Assembly: GCA_020216785.1 (NCBI GenBank)
Contig: JAIWNO010000056.1
Location: 1-16,222 of the forward strand
Reading direction: 5' to 3'
DNA from: Desulfomonile sp.
GTDB taxonomy: Bacteria; Desulfobacterota; Desulfomonilia; Desulfomonilales; Desulfomonilaceae
DNA: 16,222 nucleotides
Positions 1 to 7,201 of the stretch are shown piece by piece (position 1 is the stretch's first letter; each line of letters starts with the position of its first letter). A program made the position numbers and the translations under genes. The notes beneath the pieces are model-generated. The model did not search any database and was not told the DNA's origin. It saw only the letters and a program-made list of their open reading frames with translations.

Positions 1-251
1 TGCGAAAGACGGGGATCTTCTGCAATGCGCAGATGAAGACCTCTCACCTGAAGAAGTTCTGCAAACTGGACGTCCGATCCATGAGCGTACTTGAACGGGC
101 CGTGGAAGTGCTGGGGCTCTCCGCGAGGGCCTACCATCGCATACTCAAGATCGCGCGCACCATCGCGGACCTGGAAGGCGCGGCGGACATCGTTTCGTCA
201 CATATATCGGAAGCTATACAGTACCGGACCTTGGATCGAAGGCTGGAATAA
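1..251 (+). CDS. comM: ComM/YifB-family Mg-chelatase-like AAA+ ATPase, C-terminal end (5' part outside window)
   Basis: Only the last 82 codons are present; the reading frame is open from base 3 and ends with TAA at 249-251. The visible protein begins with the segment CNAQM, then HLKKFCKLD, then LSARAYHRILKIARTIADLEG, and ends with HISEAIQYRTLDR. These are the characteristic C-terminal signatures of the magnesium chelatase-like ComM/YifB family, after the AAA+ core, which lies upstream of the window. ComM is a hexameric helicase-like motor that promotes branch migration when incoming DNA is integrated during natural transformation; it is also common in bacteria not known to be transformable, so its role here is an inference. 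The internal ATG at 33 is not the start because the conserved segment extends upstream of it. A palindromic repeat begins 14 bases after the stop. Confidence 0.88.
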   Translation, partial: RKTGIFCNAQMKTSHLKKFCKLDVRSMSVLERAVEVLGLSARAYHRILKIARTIADLEGAADIVSSHISEAIQYRTLDRRLE

Positions 252-264
252 GGACCCGGTGACC

Positions 265-424
265 TATAGCGGTTGCCAAAAATAATTTCCGATTGATTTC
301 TCCAGGGTGTCGGGAGGACCTGTTCACTTTGGGCGACGCAAGGCCGTCGAATCTTTGTTCACGGGACCTCCCGACTCCCGCCAAAAGACCTGCGATTCGG
401 TCGGAACTTTCGGCAACTGCTATA
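265..424. mobile_element. Palindromic MITE-like repeat, copy 1
   Basis: A 160-bp non-coding palindrome. Its ends are inverted copies: TATAGCGGTTGCC at 265-277 and GGCAACTGCTATA at 412-424 (12 of 13 pairs complementary). Further in, GTCGGGAGG at 309-317 pairs with CCTCCCGAC at 367-375, and GTTCAC occurs near the inner end of both arms. The outermost bases read TA on both sides, which would fit the TA target duplication of IS630/Tc1-mariner-type elements; that assignment is inference. It contains no gene. Bases 333-424 recur inverted at 16131-16222 with 5 mismatches in 92, so this is a dispersed repeat and not a unique terminator. Confidence 0.8.
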
Positions 425-622
425 TTCGGTTGTCAGGAGAAAGGCCGCAGAATCACGCGGTCCGCGTTTCCTTTTGGGACCTACGCGCTTTTAGCGAAGA
501 TTTCCCCCGGATGGCGCATGGACGAGACCTGCTGCTTTGACGTAGTAAATTCAATCCTTGCTGAAAAAAAGCGATCCGTGTTGCTCTCAACGAGAGGACT
601 GTGGTACACGGGTCGAGTCGAT
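425..622. other. Non-coding stretch between repeat and murD
   Basis: I see no convincing gene, RNA or promoter in this stretch on either strand. Open frames that cross it run antisense into murD or lack a ribosome binding site and protein-like composition. It presumably holds the murD promoter, but no clean -35/-10 pair could be picked. The murD ribosome binding site AAGGAG follows at 623-628. Confidence 0.5.
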
Positions 623-639
623 AAGGAGATGCGCGTTCC

Positions 640-1977
640 GTGTCCAATATCAAAGCGCTTTTCGATGGCAAGAGAATCACGGTGATGGGCCTGGGGTTGC
701 TCGGCCGAGGTCTGGGAGACACGCTTTTCCTCATCAGAAGCGGCGCTCGTGTCACGGTAACGGACCTGAAAACCGAACAAGAGCTGGCCGAATCGGTAAA
801 GAAGCTGCAAGGTCTGCCTTGCACGCTCAAGTTTGGGGGGCATGATCCCGCGGATTTCACGGACGCGGACATGGTCCTTCGGAACGCGGATGTGCCCCGC
901 TCGTCGGAGTTTCTTCGGATCGCCGCAGCGAACGGCGTTCCTGTAGAAATGGATGAATCCCTGTTTTGCAAGAACTTTCGCGGCACGGTGGTGGGAATTA
1001 CGGGAACAAGGGGCAAGACCACCACGACTGTGCTTGTTCATCGAATACTCCAAGCTGCCGGGCATCGGGCATTTCTTTCCGGGAACCTGTTGGGCTGCGC
1101 GACGCTGCCGCTGCTCGAGCAAGCGGGCCCGCAGGACATTGTGGTGCTGGAGCTTTCCAGTTGGCAGCTCCAGGGGTTCCATGACGCACGCATTTCTCCT
1201 CACGCGTCCATTTTCACCAATGTGTACCCCGATCACCTGAATCGGTACTCGTCCATGGACGAGTACATTGCGGACAAGAAAGCCGTATACCTGTACCAAC
1301 GAGACGGTGATTTCTGCCTGTTTAACCGTGAACAGCCGGAATGCGCTGCAATGGCCGATGAAGCGCCGGCGGGACGGAGGTTCTTCTCTGTGAGCGATGT
1401 GCCCTCTCAATGGAATATCCGTCTGCCCGGCCGGCACAACCTCGAGAATATCGCAGCAGCAATAGGACTTGCACGGCTAATGGGCGTACCGGACGAGGTG
1501 ATCCGTCCGGCAGTGGAGAGCTTCAATGGGGTCGAGCACCGACTACAGTGGCTCGGCAAGAAAGAGGGGATCGTCTTTGTGAACGACTCCACCAGCACGA
1601 CGCCGGCGGCGGGATTAGCTGCGCTTGAGGCGCTGTCCGGACGCAGCATTCTCCTCATTGCCGGGGGCTCACACAAGAACCTCGACTTGGTGCCGTTTGC
1701 AAAGGCTGCAGCCGAGCGATGTAAGCGAATTGCGCTCTTGGAAGGGACCGCAACGGATGCGCTTCACGAAGGGCTCGCGGCATCGGGCGCGGCGGACAAA
1801 ATCGTCGGACGATTCGACGCGATGGCCCCTGCTGTTGACGCTCTCCTCTCTCATGCGCGGCCCGGCGACGTGATGCTCCTCTCGCCTGCATGCGCGTCGT
1901 TCGGGATGTTCCGCAACGAGTACCACCGTGGAGAGACCTTCATGGCACTGGTTCGGGATATACTCGGCTCGCCCTGA
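640..1977 (+). CDS. murD: UDP-N-acetylmuramoyl-L-alanine:glutamate ligase (MurD-like Mur ligase)
   Basis: A 445-aa cytoplasmic Mur ligase that would use ATP to add glutamate to UDP-MurNAc-L-Ala in peptidoglycan precursor synthesis. The start is GTG at 640, chosen because AAGGAG lies at 623-628 (11-base spacing) and no ATG fits. Visible landmarks: N-terminal Rossmann-like GLGLLGRGLG (17-26); P-loop TGTRGKTTT (121-129); ELSSWQL (171-177); YPDHLNRY (196-203) and ADKKAVYL (211-218), where the family has its carbamylated lysine; GVEHRL (297-302); NDSTSTTP (315-322); AGGSHKN (341-347); and C-terminal SPACASF (415-421), which lines the glutamate site. Length matches MurD (about 440-450 aa). It is odd in standing alone, far from any division/cell-wall cluster visible here, and in having NDSTSTTP where typical MurD proteins have NDSKATN. 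It may be the only MurD or a divergent paralogue. Confidence 0.88.
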   Translation: MSNIKALFDGKRITVMGLGLLGRGLGDTLFLIRSGARVTVTDLKTEQELAESVKKLQGLPCTLKFGGHDPADFTDADMVLRNADVPRSSEFLRIAAANGVPVEMDESLFCKNFRGTVVGITGTRGKTTTTVLVHRILQAAGHRAFLSGNLLGCATLPLLEQAGPQDIVVLELSSWQLQGFHDARISPHASIFTNVYPDHLNRYSSMDEYIADKKAVYLYQRDGDFCLFNREQPECAAMADEAPAGRRFFSVSDVPSQWNIRLPGRHNLENIAAAIGLARLMGVPDEVIRPAVESFNGVEHRLQWLGKKEGIVFVNDSTSTTPAAGLAALEALSGRSILLIAGGSHKNLDLVPFAKAAAERCKRIALLEGTATDALHEGLAASGAADKIVGRFDAMAPAVDALLSHARPGDVMLLSPACASFGMFRNEYHRGETFMALVRDILGSP

Positions 1978-2094
1978 TTGCTTACCGCGCAGATCGAATT
2001 TTACTTGACCGCTCTGAAAGCACACGGTAGGTTCAGCCGGTCTTGCAGCTCCACTCAATGCTCGCCGTCGGCAGCGTGCCTTCGGGGGAACCTC

Positions 2095-4158
2095 ATGGTT
2101 GAGAACAGACGCACCAGAAGCGGAAAAGAGCCCCCGCGACGAAACGGAGCGCGGCTGGAGCTCAAGAAGCGGGCGGCTCGCCGCAACGCAACTCTCGTCA
2201 AGTCCAATAAGAAACTAAACCGGGAAATAGCGGGGCGCGCCCGCGCCGAGCAGGCCCTGGACATCGAGCAGCAGCGATTTGAGATGCTGGCCGAGAACCT
2301 ACCGTTCGGCATGTGTCTTATCGCAGCGGACGGCACTTTCGATTACCTCAACCGTGCTTTTATGGAGCTGTTCGGCTACGACCTGCACGATATTCCCGAC
2401 GGGCGGACGTGGTTCCGAAAGGCATTTCCGGACCCGGAGTACCGTCATGAGGTCATCGCGTGCTGGAAGGAGGACTTCGACAGGGCCGCTCCGGGCAAGG
2501 CCAGGTCCCGGATTTTCACTGTTCGATGTCAAGACGGCATAGACAAGATCATTCACTTCAGGCCGGTGATGCTTCCTGGCGGCGATTACTTGATGACGTG
2601 CGAGGACATCACTGAGCTGAAACTGGCCGAACAGGAACTCAGAAAATCCGAAGAAAAGTATCGTGGTATCATCGAAGCGATCACCGACGGTTACCACGAA
2701 GCGGACCTGCGGGGAAATATCATCTTCTGCAACGACTGTCTCTGCGAGATCGTCGGATGTTCACGAGAAGAACTTCTCAGTATGAACTACAGTGAAATGA
2801 TGGACGAGGCTAACGCGAAGCATGTCTTCAGCGCGTACAATCGAGTATTCAGGACGGGGAAAGCCGAGCAGGCGCTTCAGTTTGTCTTCACGAGACCGGA
2901 CGGGGTAAAGCGGGATGTCTCTGCGTCGGTGTCCCTTATGCGGGACGCGGACGGCAAACCGTGCGGCTTCAGAGGAATCATGCGAGATGTCACGGAGCAG
3001 AAGCGCTTACAGGAGAAACTTCACCAAGCCTCCAAGATGGAGGCCATAGGCCGTCTCGCCGGAGGTATCGCTCACGATTTCAACAACTTGCTCACCGCTG
3101 TCCTCGGGTACGCGAATGTTCTTATGCAGCAAATCCCCCACGAGAGCCGCCACCAGAAAAAACTTATCCAAATTGTTCGAGCCGCCGAGCGTGCGGCCGG
3201 GCTCACCAAGCAACTGCTCGCGTTCAGTCGTAAACAGCTGTTGGATGTGCGGGTGCTCGATCTCAACGAAGTTATCAGCGGCCTTGAAGAAATGCTGCAC
3301 CGGCTGATCGGCGAAGACATTGAGCTGACGACCGTATATGCCAACGATCTCGGAGCGGTGCGCGCGGATGTGGGGCAGGTAGAGCAAATCCTGATGAATC
3401 TCGTGGTGAACGCGCGCGACGCTATGCCGGACGGCGGTGAATTGTCAATTGAGACCGCGAACGTAACACTCGACGAGGAGTACGCCCGCAAGCACTCGGA
3501 AGTGACGCCGGGCCCGTACATTATGGTAGCCGTGAGCGACACGGGCGTGGGAATGGACCAAGCCACGCTTGCCAGAATATTCGATCCTTTCTTCACTACG
3601 AAGGCTAAAGGCATGGGAACCGGGCTCGGGTTGTCTACGGTGTATGGCATTGTTAAACAACATCACGGGCACGTGGCCGTGTACAGCGAACCCGGTCGCG
3701 GCACAACCTTCAAAGTCTATCTCCCGCGAGCCGGGGCAGTCCTGGAACGCGAAGCGCAGACCGTCGCGCCGGAACCCAGGCCGGTCGGAAACGAGACAAT
3801 CCTTATCGTTGAAGATGCCGAGGTGGTGAGAGACCTGGTCGGAGACGTGTTGGGAATGCTCGGCTATGTGGTGCTCAAGGCGGCTGACCCTGAGGAGGCG
3901 CTCCGCATAAGCGACTCGCATCACGGAGCGATCCACCTGTTGCTCACCGATGTAGTGCTTCCTCAAATGGACGGCAAGAGCCTACACAGAAGAATTGCCT
4001 CCACGCGTCCGGACATGAAGGTCATGTACATGTCGGGGTACACGGACAATTTTATCGTGCACCATGGCGTCTTGGACAGAGATGTCCATTTCATCCAGAA
4101 GCCGTTCAGTGTCGACAACCTCGCTAAAAAAGTGAGAAAAGCGCTCGACGCGCCGTGA
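2095..4158 (+). CDS. Hybrid sensor histidine kinase (PAS-PAS-HisKA-HATPase-REC)
   Basis: A 687-aa soluble sensor kinase with no membrane segment or signal peptide. The start is taken as ATG 2095, preceded by GGGGGAA at 2083-2089. A TTG directly after the murD stop is open in frame, but the added 39 residues look non-coding. Order of parts: a basic, charged probably coiled segment (about 20-60); PAS 1 (about 62-175); PAS 2 (about 183-302); HisKA with GGIAHDFNNLL, phospho-acceptor His327; HATPase_c with N box NLVVNARDAM, DTGVGM (482-487) and GTGLGL (508-513); and a C-terminal receiver with TDVVLPQMDG, phospho-acceptor Asp619 and conserved Lys669 in the KPF motif. This is the architecture of the many PAS hybrid kinases of Desulfobacterota and Myxococcota. 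The signal is probably a small ligand or redox state sensed by the PAS domains. No output regulator lies nearby, so its targets are unknown. Confidence 0.9.
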   Translation: MVENRRTRSGKEPPRRNGARLELKKRAARRNATLVKSNKKLNREIAGRARAEQALDIEQQRFEMLAENLPFGMCLIAADGTFDYLNRAFMELFGYDLHDIPDGRTWFRKAFPDPEYRHEVIACWKEDFDRAAPGKARSRIFTVRCQDGIDKIIHFRPVMLPGGDYLMTCEDITELKLAEQELRKSEEKYRGIIEAITDGYHEADLRGNIIFCNDCLCEIVGCSREELLSMNYSEMMDEANAKHVFSAYNRVFRTGKAEQALQFVFTRPDGVKRDVSASVSLMRDADGKPCGFRGIMRDVTEQKRLQEKLHQASKMEAIGRLAGGIAHDFNNLLTAVLGYANVLMQQIPHESRHQKKLIQIVRAAERAAGLTKQLLAFSRKQLLDVRVLDLNEVISGLEEMLHRLIGEDIELTTVYANDLGAVRADVGQVEQILMNLVVNARDAMPDGGELSIETANVTLDEEYARKHSEVTPGPYIMVAVSDTGVGMDQATLARIFDPFFTTKAKGMGTGLGLSTVYGIVKQHHGHVAVYSEPGRGTTFKVYLPRAGAVLEREAQTVAPEPRPVGNETILIVEDAEVVRDLVGDVLGMLGYVVLKAADPEEALRISDSHHGAIHLLLTDVVLPQMDGKSLHRRIASTRPDMKVMYMSGYTDNFIVHHGVLDRDVHFIQKPFSVDNLAKKVRKALDAP

Positions 4159-4184
4159 TTTTCCTCTGTCGGGCACAGCGCCTT

Positions 4185-4395
4185 GGAGACTGTCTCAAAA
4201 TCACTGGAAATAGTGAAATCGTAGCACGAATACCCCCTCATCCTAACCCTCTCCCTGAGGGAGATGGGACCGGAAATCGGCCCCAAATGCCTCCCTCTCC
4301 CACGGGGAGAGGGCCGGGGTGATGGTGGCAAAGACGAATCCCAGACTCGATCGTGCTACGATTTTCAACTCCTCCCGAGTCTTGAGACTGTCTCC
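4185..4395. mobile_element. Second palindromic repeat element, nested hairpins between convergent genes
   Basis: A 211-bp palindrome. The outer ends GGAGACTGTCTCAA (4185-4198) and TTGAGACTGTCTCC (4382-4395) are inverted repeats with one mismatch; the next block AAATCGTAGCACGA (4216-4229) is perfectly complementary to TCGTGCTACGATTT (4351-4364). The centre contains CCTCATCCTAACCCTCTCCC and, opposite it, GGGAGAGGGCCGGGGTGATG, a hairpin type I recognise as scattered through many bacterial genomes. It has no gene. It ends exactly against the stop codon of the minus-strand aminotransferase (4396-4398) and begins 26 bases after the kinase stop. It may therefore serve as a bidirectional transcription end, although no clear T-run is seen. 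Confidence 0.78.
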
Positions 4396-5553
4396 TTATC
4401 CCACTGCTTCGAGCCCGTGCCTTAACGCTGAGAGAAGCAATGTCACGTTCTCCGGTCGGCTGTTGAATCCCATGAGACCGATACGCCAGACTTTTCCCGC
4501 CAGCTGACCCAACCCCGCAGCGATTTCGATGTTGTAGTTTTGCAAAAGGAAGGCGCTCACCGCCTTGCTGTCCACGCCGTCAGGCACCAATGCGGTTGTC
4601 AGGCTCGGGAGGCGATGCTCTTTCGCAACGTGGCAGCCGATTCCGAGGTCTTTCAGACCATCCCAGAGCGACTCCGCATTCTTGCGGTGGCGTTCCCAGC
4701 GCGTTTCCAGTCCCTCTTCCGCTACTAGTCGGAGCGCCTCCCGAAGCGCATAATTCATGGTGATGGGCGCGGTATGATGGTAGGTCCGCTCAGCGCCCCA
4801 ATACTTGCCGACCATCATCATGTCGAGGTACCAATTCGGCACTTTGTTCTTGCGACGATTGAGCTTTTCGAGCGCGCGTTCCCCAAGCGTGAGCGGCGCT
4901 ATACCGGGCGGACAGCTGAGGCATTTCTGACTACCGCTATAGGCGAGGTCCACGTGCCACTGGTCGAGGAGAACAGGCACTCCGCCGAGGCTCGTAACGG
5001 TATCCAGCAAGAGAAGGCACCCGAATTCCCGACAGAGCTTACCGATGCCTTCCATCGGTTGAAGAGCGCCGGTAGAAGTTTCTGCGTGCACGAGTCCCAG
5101 CATAACCGGGCGGTGCCGATCCAGTTCCGTACCGATGTCCTCAAGGGTAAAAACCTCCCCCCAAGGCTTTTCCATACGGCGGACGTCAGCGCCGTACCGA
5201 GATGCCATGTCGCAGAGACGCTCGCCAAAGTACCCGTTGCAGCCGACGAGCACGATATCACCGGGTTCGACGCAATTCGCGAGGGTCGCTTCCATTGCCG
5301 CGCTGCCCGTGCCGCTCACGGGGATTGTGAATGCGTTGTTTGTCTGCCACACGTAGCGGAGCAATTCCTGCACCTCGCTCATCAAGGCGATAAAGGTAGG
5401 GTCCAGATGTCCGACCTCGTTCATCGCCATGGCCTGCCTGACCCGCGGATGGCAGTTCGAAGGCCCCGGTCCGAGCAAAAGCCGCGGCGGCATGTCCAGT
5501 TGTCCGACGGAAATGCGGTGAGTGTTGTCCGCCCTTGGAGTGTTATGCGCCAT
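4396..5553 (-). CDS. Class V PLP aminotransferase, alanine/serine-glyoxylate type
   Basis: A 385-aa fold-type I, class V aminotransferase of the AGXT/serine-glyoxylate family. Such enzymes move an amino group from alanine or serine to glyoxylate, giving glycine and pyruvate or hydroxypyruvate. The start is ATG at 5553, with AGGAAGG 6 bases upstream; a TTG two codons earlier is less likely. Landmarks (ATG numbering): LLLGPGPSN near residue 26-34, the substrate-loop signature; VSGTGSAAMEA (79-89), which binds the PLP phosphate; LDTVTSLGG with the ring-binding Asp184; and YSGSQKCLSCPPG with Lys210 as the Schiff-base lysine. The C-terminal RIGLMGFNSRPENV is typical. It is divergent from glcD-glcF, whose glycolate oxidation would supply glyoxylate, so a shared glyoxylate-to-glycine role is likely. 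The exact amino donor cannot be told from sequence. Confidence 0.88.
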   Translation of the reverse strand: MAHNTPRADNTHRISVGQLDMPPRLLLGPGPSNCHPRVRQAMAMNEVGHLDPTFIALMSEVQELLRYVWQTNNAFTIPVSGTGSAAMEATLANCVEPGDIVLVGCNGYFGERLCDMASRYGADVRRMEKPWGEVFTLEDIGTELDRHRPVMLGLVHAETSTGALQPMEGIGKLCREFGCLLLLDTVTSLGGVPVLLDQWHVDLAYSGSQKCLSCPPGIAPLTLGERALEKLNRRKNKVPNWYLDMMMVGKYWGAERTYHHTAPITMNYALREALRLVAEEGLETRWERHRKNAESLWDGLKDLGIGCHVAKEHRLPSLTTALVPDGVDSKAVSAFLLQNYNIEIAAGLGQLAGKVWRIGLMGFNSRPENVTLLLSALRHGLEAVG

Positions 5554-5597
5554 TGTCAACCTTCCTCGATCGATGCGTTGCCGGGGAGAACAGGCGT

Positions 5598-5626
5598 ATG
5601 ATACGGATTCGGCCCCGCGAATGCAA
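5598..5626 (-). promoter_or_regulatory. Candidate sigma70-type promoter for the aminotransferase gene
   Basis: On the minus strand TTGCAT (5626-5621) and TATCAT (5603-5598) are separated by exactly 17 bases. The -10 matches the consensus at 5 of 6 and the -35 at 3 of 6. A transcript starting near 5591 would have a leader of about 38 bases before the ATG at 5553. This is a sequence match only. Confidence 0.4.
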
Positions 5627-5666
5627 CGTCGGGCTCAGTCGAAGCTTTCGAGCGCCTGGTTTGGAC

Positions 5667-5695
5667 TTGAAACTTGCCTTGTATTTGCATATGGT
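5667..5695 (+). promoter_or_regulatory. Candidate sigma70-type promoter for glcD-glcF
   Basis: TTGAAA (5667-5672) and TATGGT (5690-5695) are separated by 17 bases, and the surrounding stretch is locally AT-rich compared with the rest of the region. The predicted start lies about 60 bases before the glcD ATG at 5764. No dyad like the one at the lut promoter was found in this divergent intergenic region. Confidence 0.4.
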
Positions 5696-5763
5696 TATTT
5701 TATCCGATGGAATCCGTCTGCGCCCGTCAGGCGCGCATGAAACAATTGACCAGGAGAGTGGGG

Positions 5764-7134
5764 ATGGAGGATCGCGTCAAGAAAGAGCTTATCGCCGTCG
5801 TCGGCCCGGACCGGGCCACCGACAAACCGGAAGATCTTGTCGCTTATTCGTTGGATCCTCACATCGAGGAGCACCTCCCGGATTTGGTGCTCTACCCGCT
5901 TTCTACCGAAGAAGTCTCCGCGATCATGAAGATCGCGTATCGGGAAGGCATTCCGGTAACCCCGCGCGGCTCCGGCACGAACCTTGCCGGAGAGACCGTC
6001 CCCGTCAAGGGCGGGATCGTGTTGGCCATGAGCAAGATGGACGCCATCCTTCAGATTGACTCCGACAATCGGGTGGCTCGTGTCCAGCCCGGTGTCATCA
6101 ACTTCGAGTTCCAGCAGGAAGTTGCCAAGTATGGGCTCATGTATCCACCCGACCCAAGCTCATGGAAAATGGCCACCATGGGCGGGACGGTCGGGACGAA
6201 TTCCGGCGGTCCGAAGACGCTCAAGTACGGCGTGACTCGAGACTACCTGCTGGGTCTCACTGTGGTGCTGGCAAACGGCGATGTGCTCAGAACCGGTGGA
6301 CTCGCCATTAAAAACGTCACCGGGTATGATTTGACCAGGTTGATCTGCGGCTCCGAAGGAACACTCGGAATCGTCACCGAGATCATTGTTCGGCTCATTC
6401 CCAAACCGAGGGCCTCGCGCACGGTACGGGCCGACTTCCCGCGTCTGGAAGACAGCTCCAATGCGGTCGCGGCGATCATCGGCGCGGGCATCCTGCCCGC
6501 AGGACTCGAACTCATGGATCGGGTCGTGATCTCCGCTGTTGAAGCGGATGCCAAGCTGGGACTGCCCACCGACGTGGATGCTATACTCCTTATCGAAGTG
6601 GACGGCGATCCGGAGGGGCTCGACGCGCAAGTGCGGAAGATTGAAAAGATCCTCGAGGATAATAAAGCACGCACGGTAATGGCTGCGGCCAATGCAGAAG
6701 AGGCGGACAAGCTCTGGACCGCTCGGCGGTCCGCGGTTTCCGCAATGGCGCGGCTTAGACCGAACACGGCGCTGGAAGATGCGACCGTACCGGTATCCAA
6801 TCTCACGGAGATGATCCGGCGCACCGTAGACATCGCAAAAAAATACAATCTCCAGATCGGAGTGCTGGCCCACGCGGGCGACGGCAACCTTCATCCTCTC
6901 GTGCTCTTCGACCAGCGGGATAAGAACGAGCTTCAGCGTGTGGAAGCCGCGACGGAGGAGATTTTCCGTGCAGCACTGTCGCTTGGCGGCACCCTGTCGG
7001 GAGAGCACGGCATCGGAATGGCCAAGGCCCGCTTTTTGCCGATGGAACTGGATGAAGTGGCAATGTCCGTAACGCGGCGTATCAAGGAGAGCCTCGATCC
7101 CAAGAAGATTCTCAACCCCGGCAAGTTCGTTTGA
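5764..7134 (+). CDS. glcD: Glycolate/D-lactate dehydrogenase FAD subunit (GlcD family)
   Basis: A 456-aa FAD-linked oxidase that would oxidise glycolate, D-lactate or a related D-2-hydroxyacid at the inner face of the membrane, passing electrons to an Fe-S partner. The start is ATG 5764, with AGGAG at 5752-5756; the frame is open further upstream, but those residues are not family-like. An FAD-binding PCMH domain (about 38-215) shows PRGSGTNLAGE (67-77), YPPDPSS (127-133), GGTVGTNSGGPKTLKYG (140-156) and GYDLTRLICGSEGTLG (187-202). The FAD-oxidase C-terminal domain (about 216-455) shows ELMD (249-252), HAGDGNLHP (370-378) and SGEHGIGMAK (412-421). Length matches GlcD. It is followed after 67 bases by its electron-transfer partner. 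Substrate choice between glycolate and D-lactate is not decidable here, but the divergent glyoxylate aminotransferase favours glycolate. Confidence 0.92.
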   Translation: MEDRVKKELIAVVGPDRATDKPEDLVAYSLDPHIEEHLPDLVLYPLSTEEVSAIMKIAYREGIPVTPRGSGTNLAGETVPVKGGIVLAMSKMDAILQIDSDNRVARVQPGVINFEFQQEVAKYGLMYPPDPSSWKMATMGGTVGTNSGGPKTLKYGVTRDYLLGLTVVLANGDVLRTGGLAIKNVTGYDLTRLICGSEGTLGIVTEIIVRLIPKPRASRTVRADFPRLEDSSNAVAAIIGAGILPAGLELMDRVVISAVEADAKLGLPTDVDAILLIEVDGDPEGLDAQVRKIEKILEDNKARTVMAAANAEEADKLWTARRSAVSAMARLRPNTALEDATVPVSNLTEMIRRTVDIAKKYNLQIGVLAHAGDGNLHPLVLFDQRDKNELQRVEAATEEIFRAALSLGGTLSGEHGIGMAKARFLPMELDEVAMSVTRRIKESLDPKKILNPGKFV

Positions 7135-7201
7135 TTTGCCGCGGCCCCCGGCGTTCGGCCCCCCGAACCCCTGAGATCACGATGAAATCATCGGAAGAGT
7201 C

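Noticed and set aside
481..1437. Long minus-strand open frame (318 codons) opposite murD
   Set aside because: It lies wholly antisense to a convincingly conserved murD and its product is rich in Arg, His and Ser without any recognisable motif, as expected from an antisense frame of a GC-rich gene.
1978..2094. N-terminal 39-residue extension of the hybrid kinase from a TTG directly after the murD stop
   Set aside because: The extension has low-complexity Ser/Cys-rich sequence and no ribosome binding site; ATG 2095 has a purine-rich stretch at 2083-2089.
4774..5601. Plus-strand open frame of 275 codons opposite the aminotransferase
   Set aside because: The minus strand has an intact PLP enzyme with catalytic lysine; the plus frame is its mirror frame, with no motif.
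5674..5763. 30-residue N-terminal extension of GlcD
   Set aside because: It begins with a Cys-rich hydrophobic stretch overlapping the candidate -10 region; ATG 5764 has AGGAG at a suitable distance and gives the usual family length.
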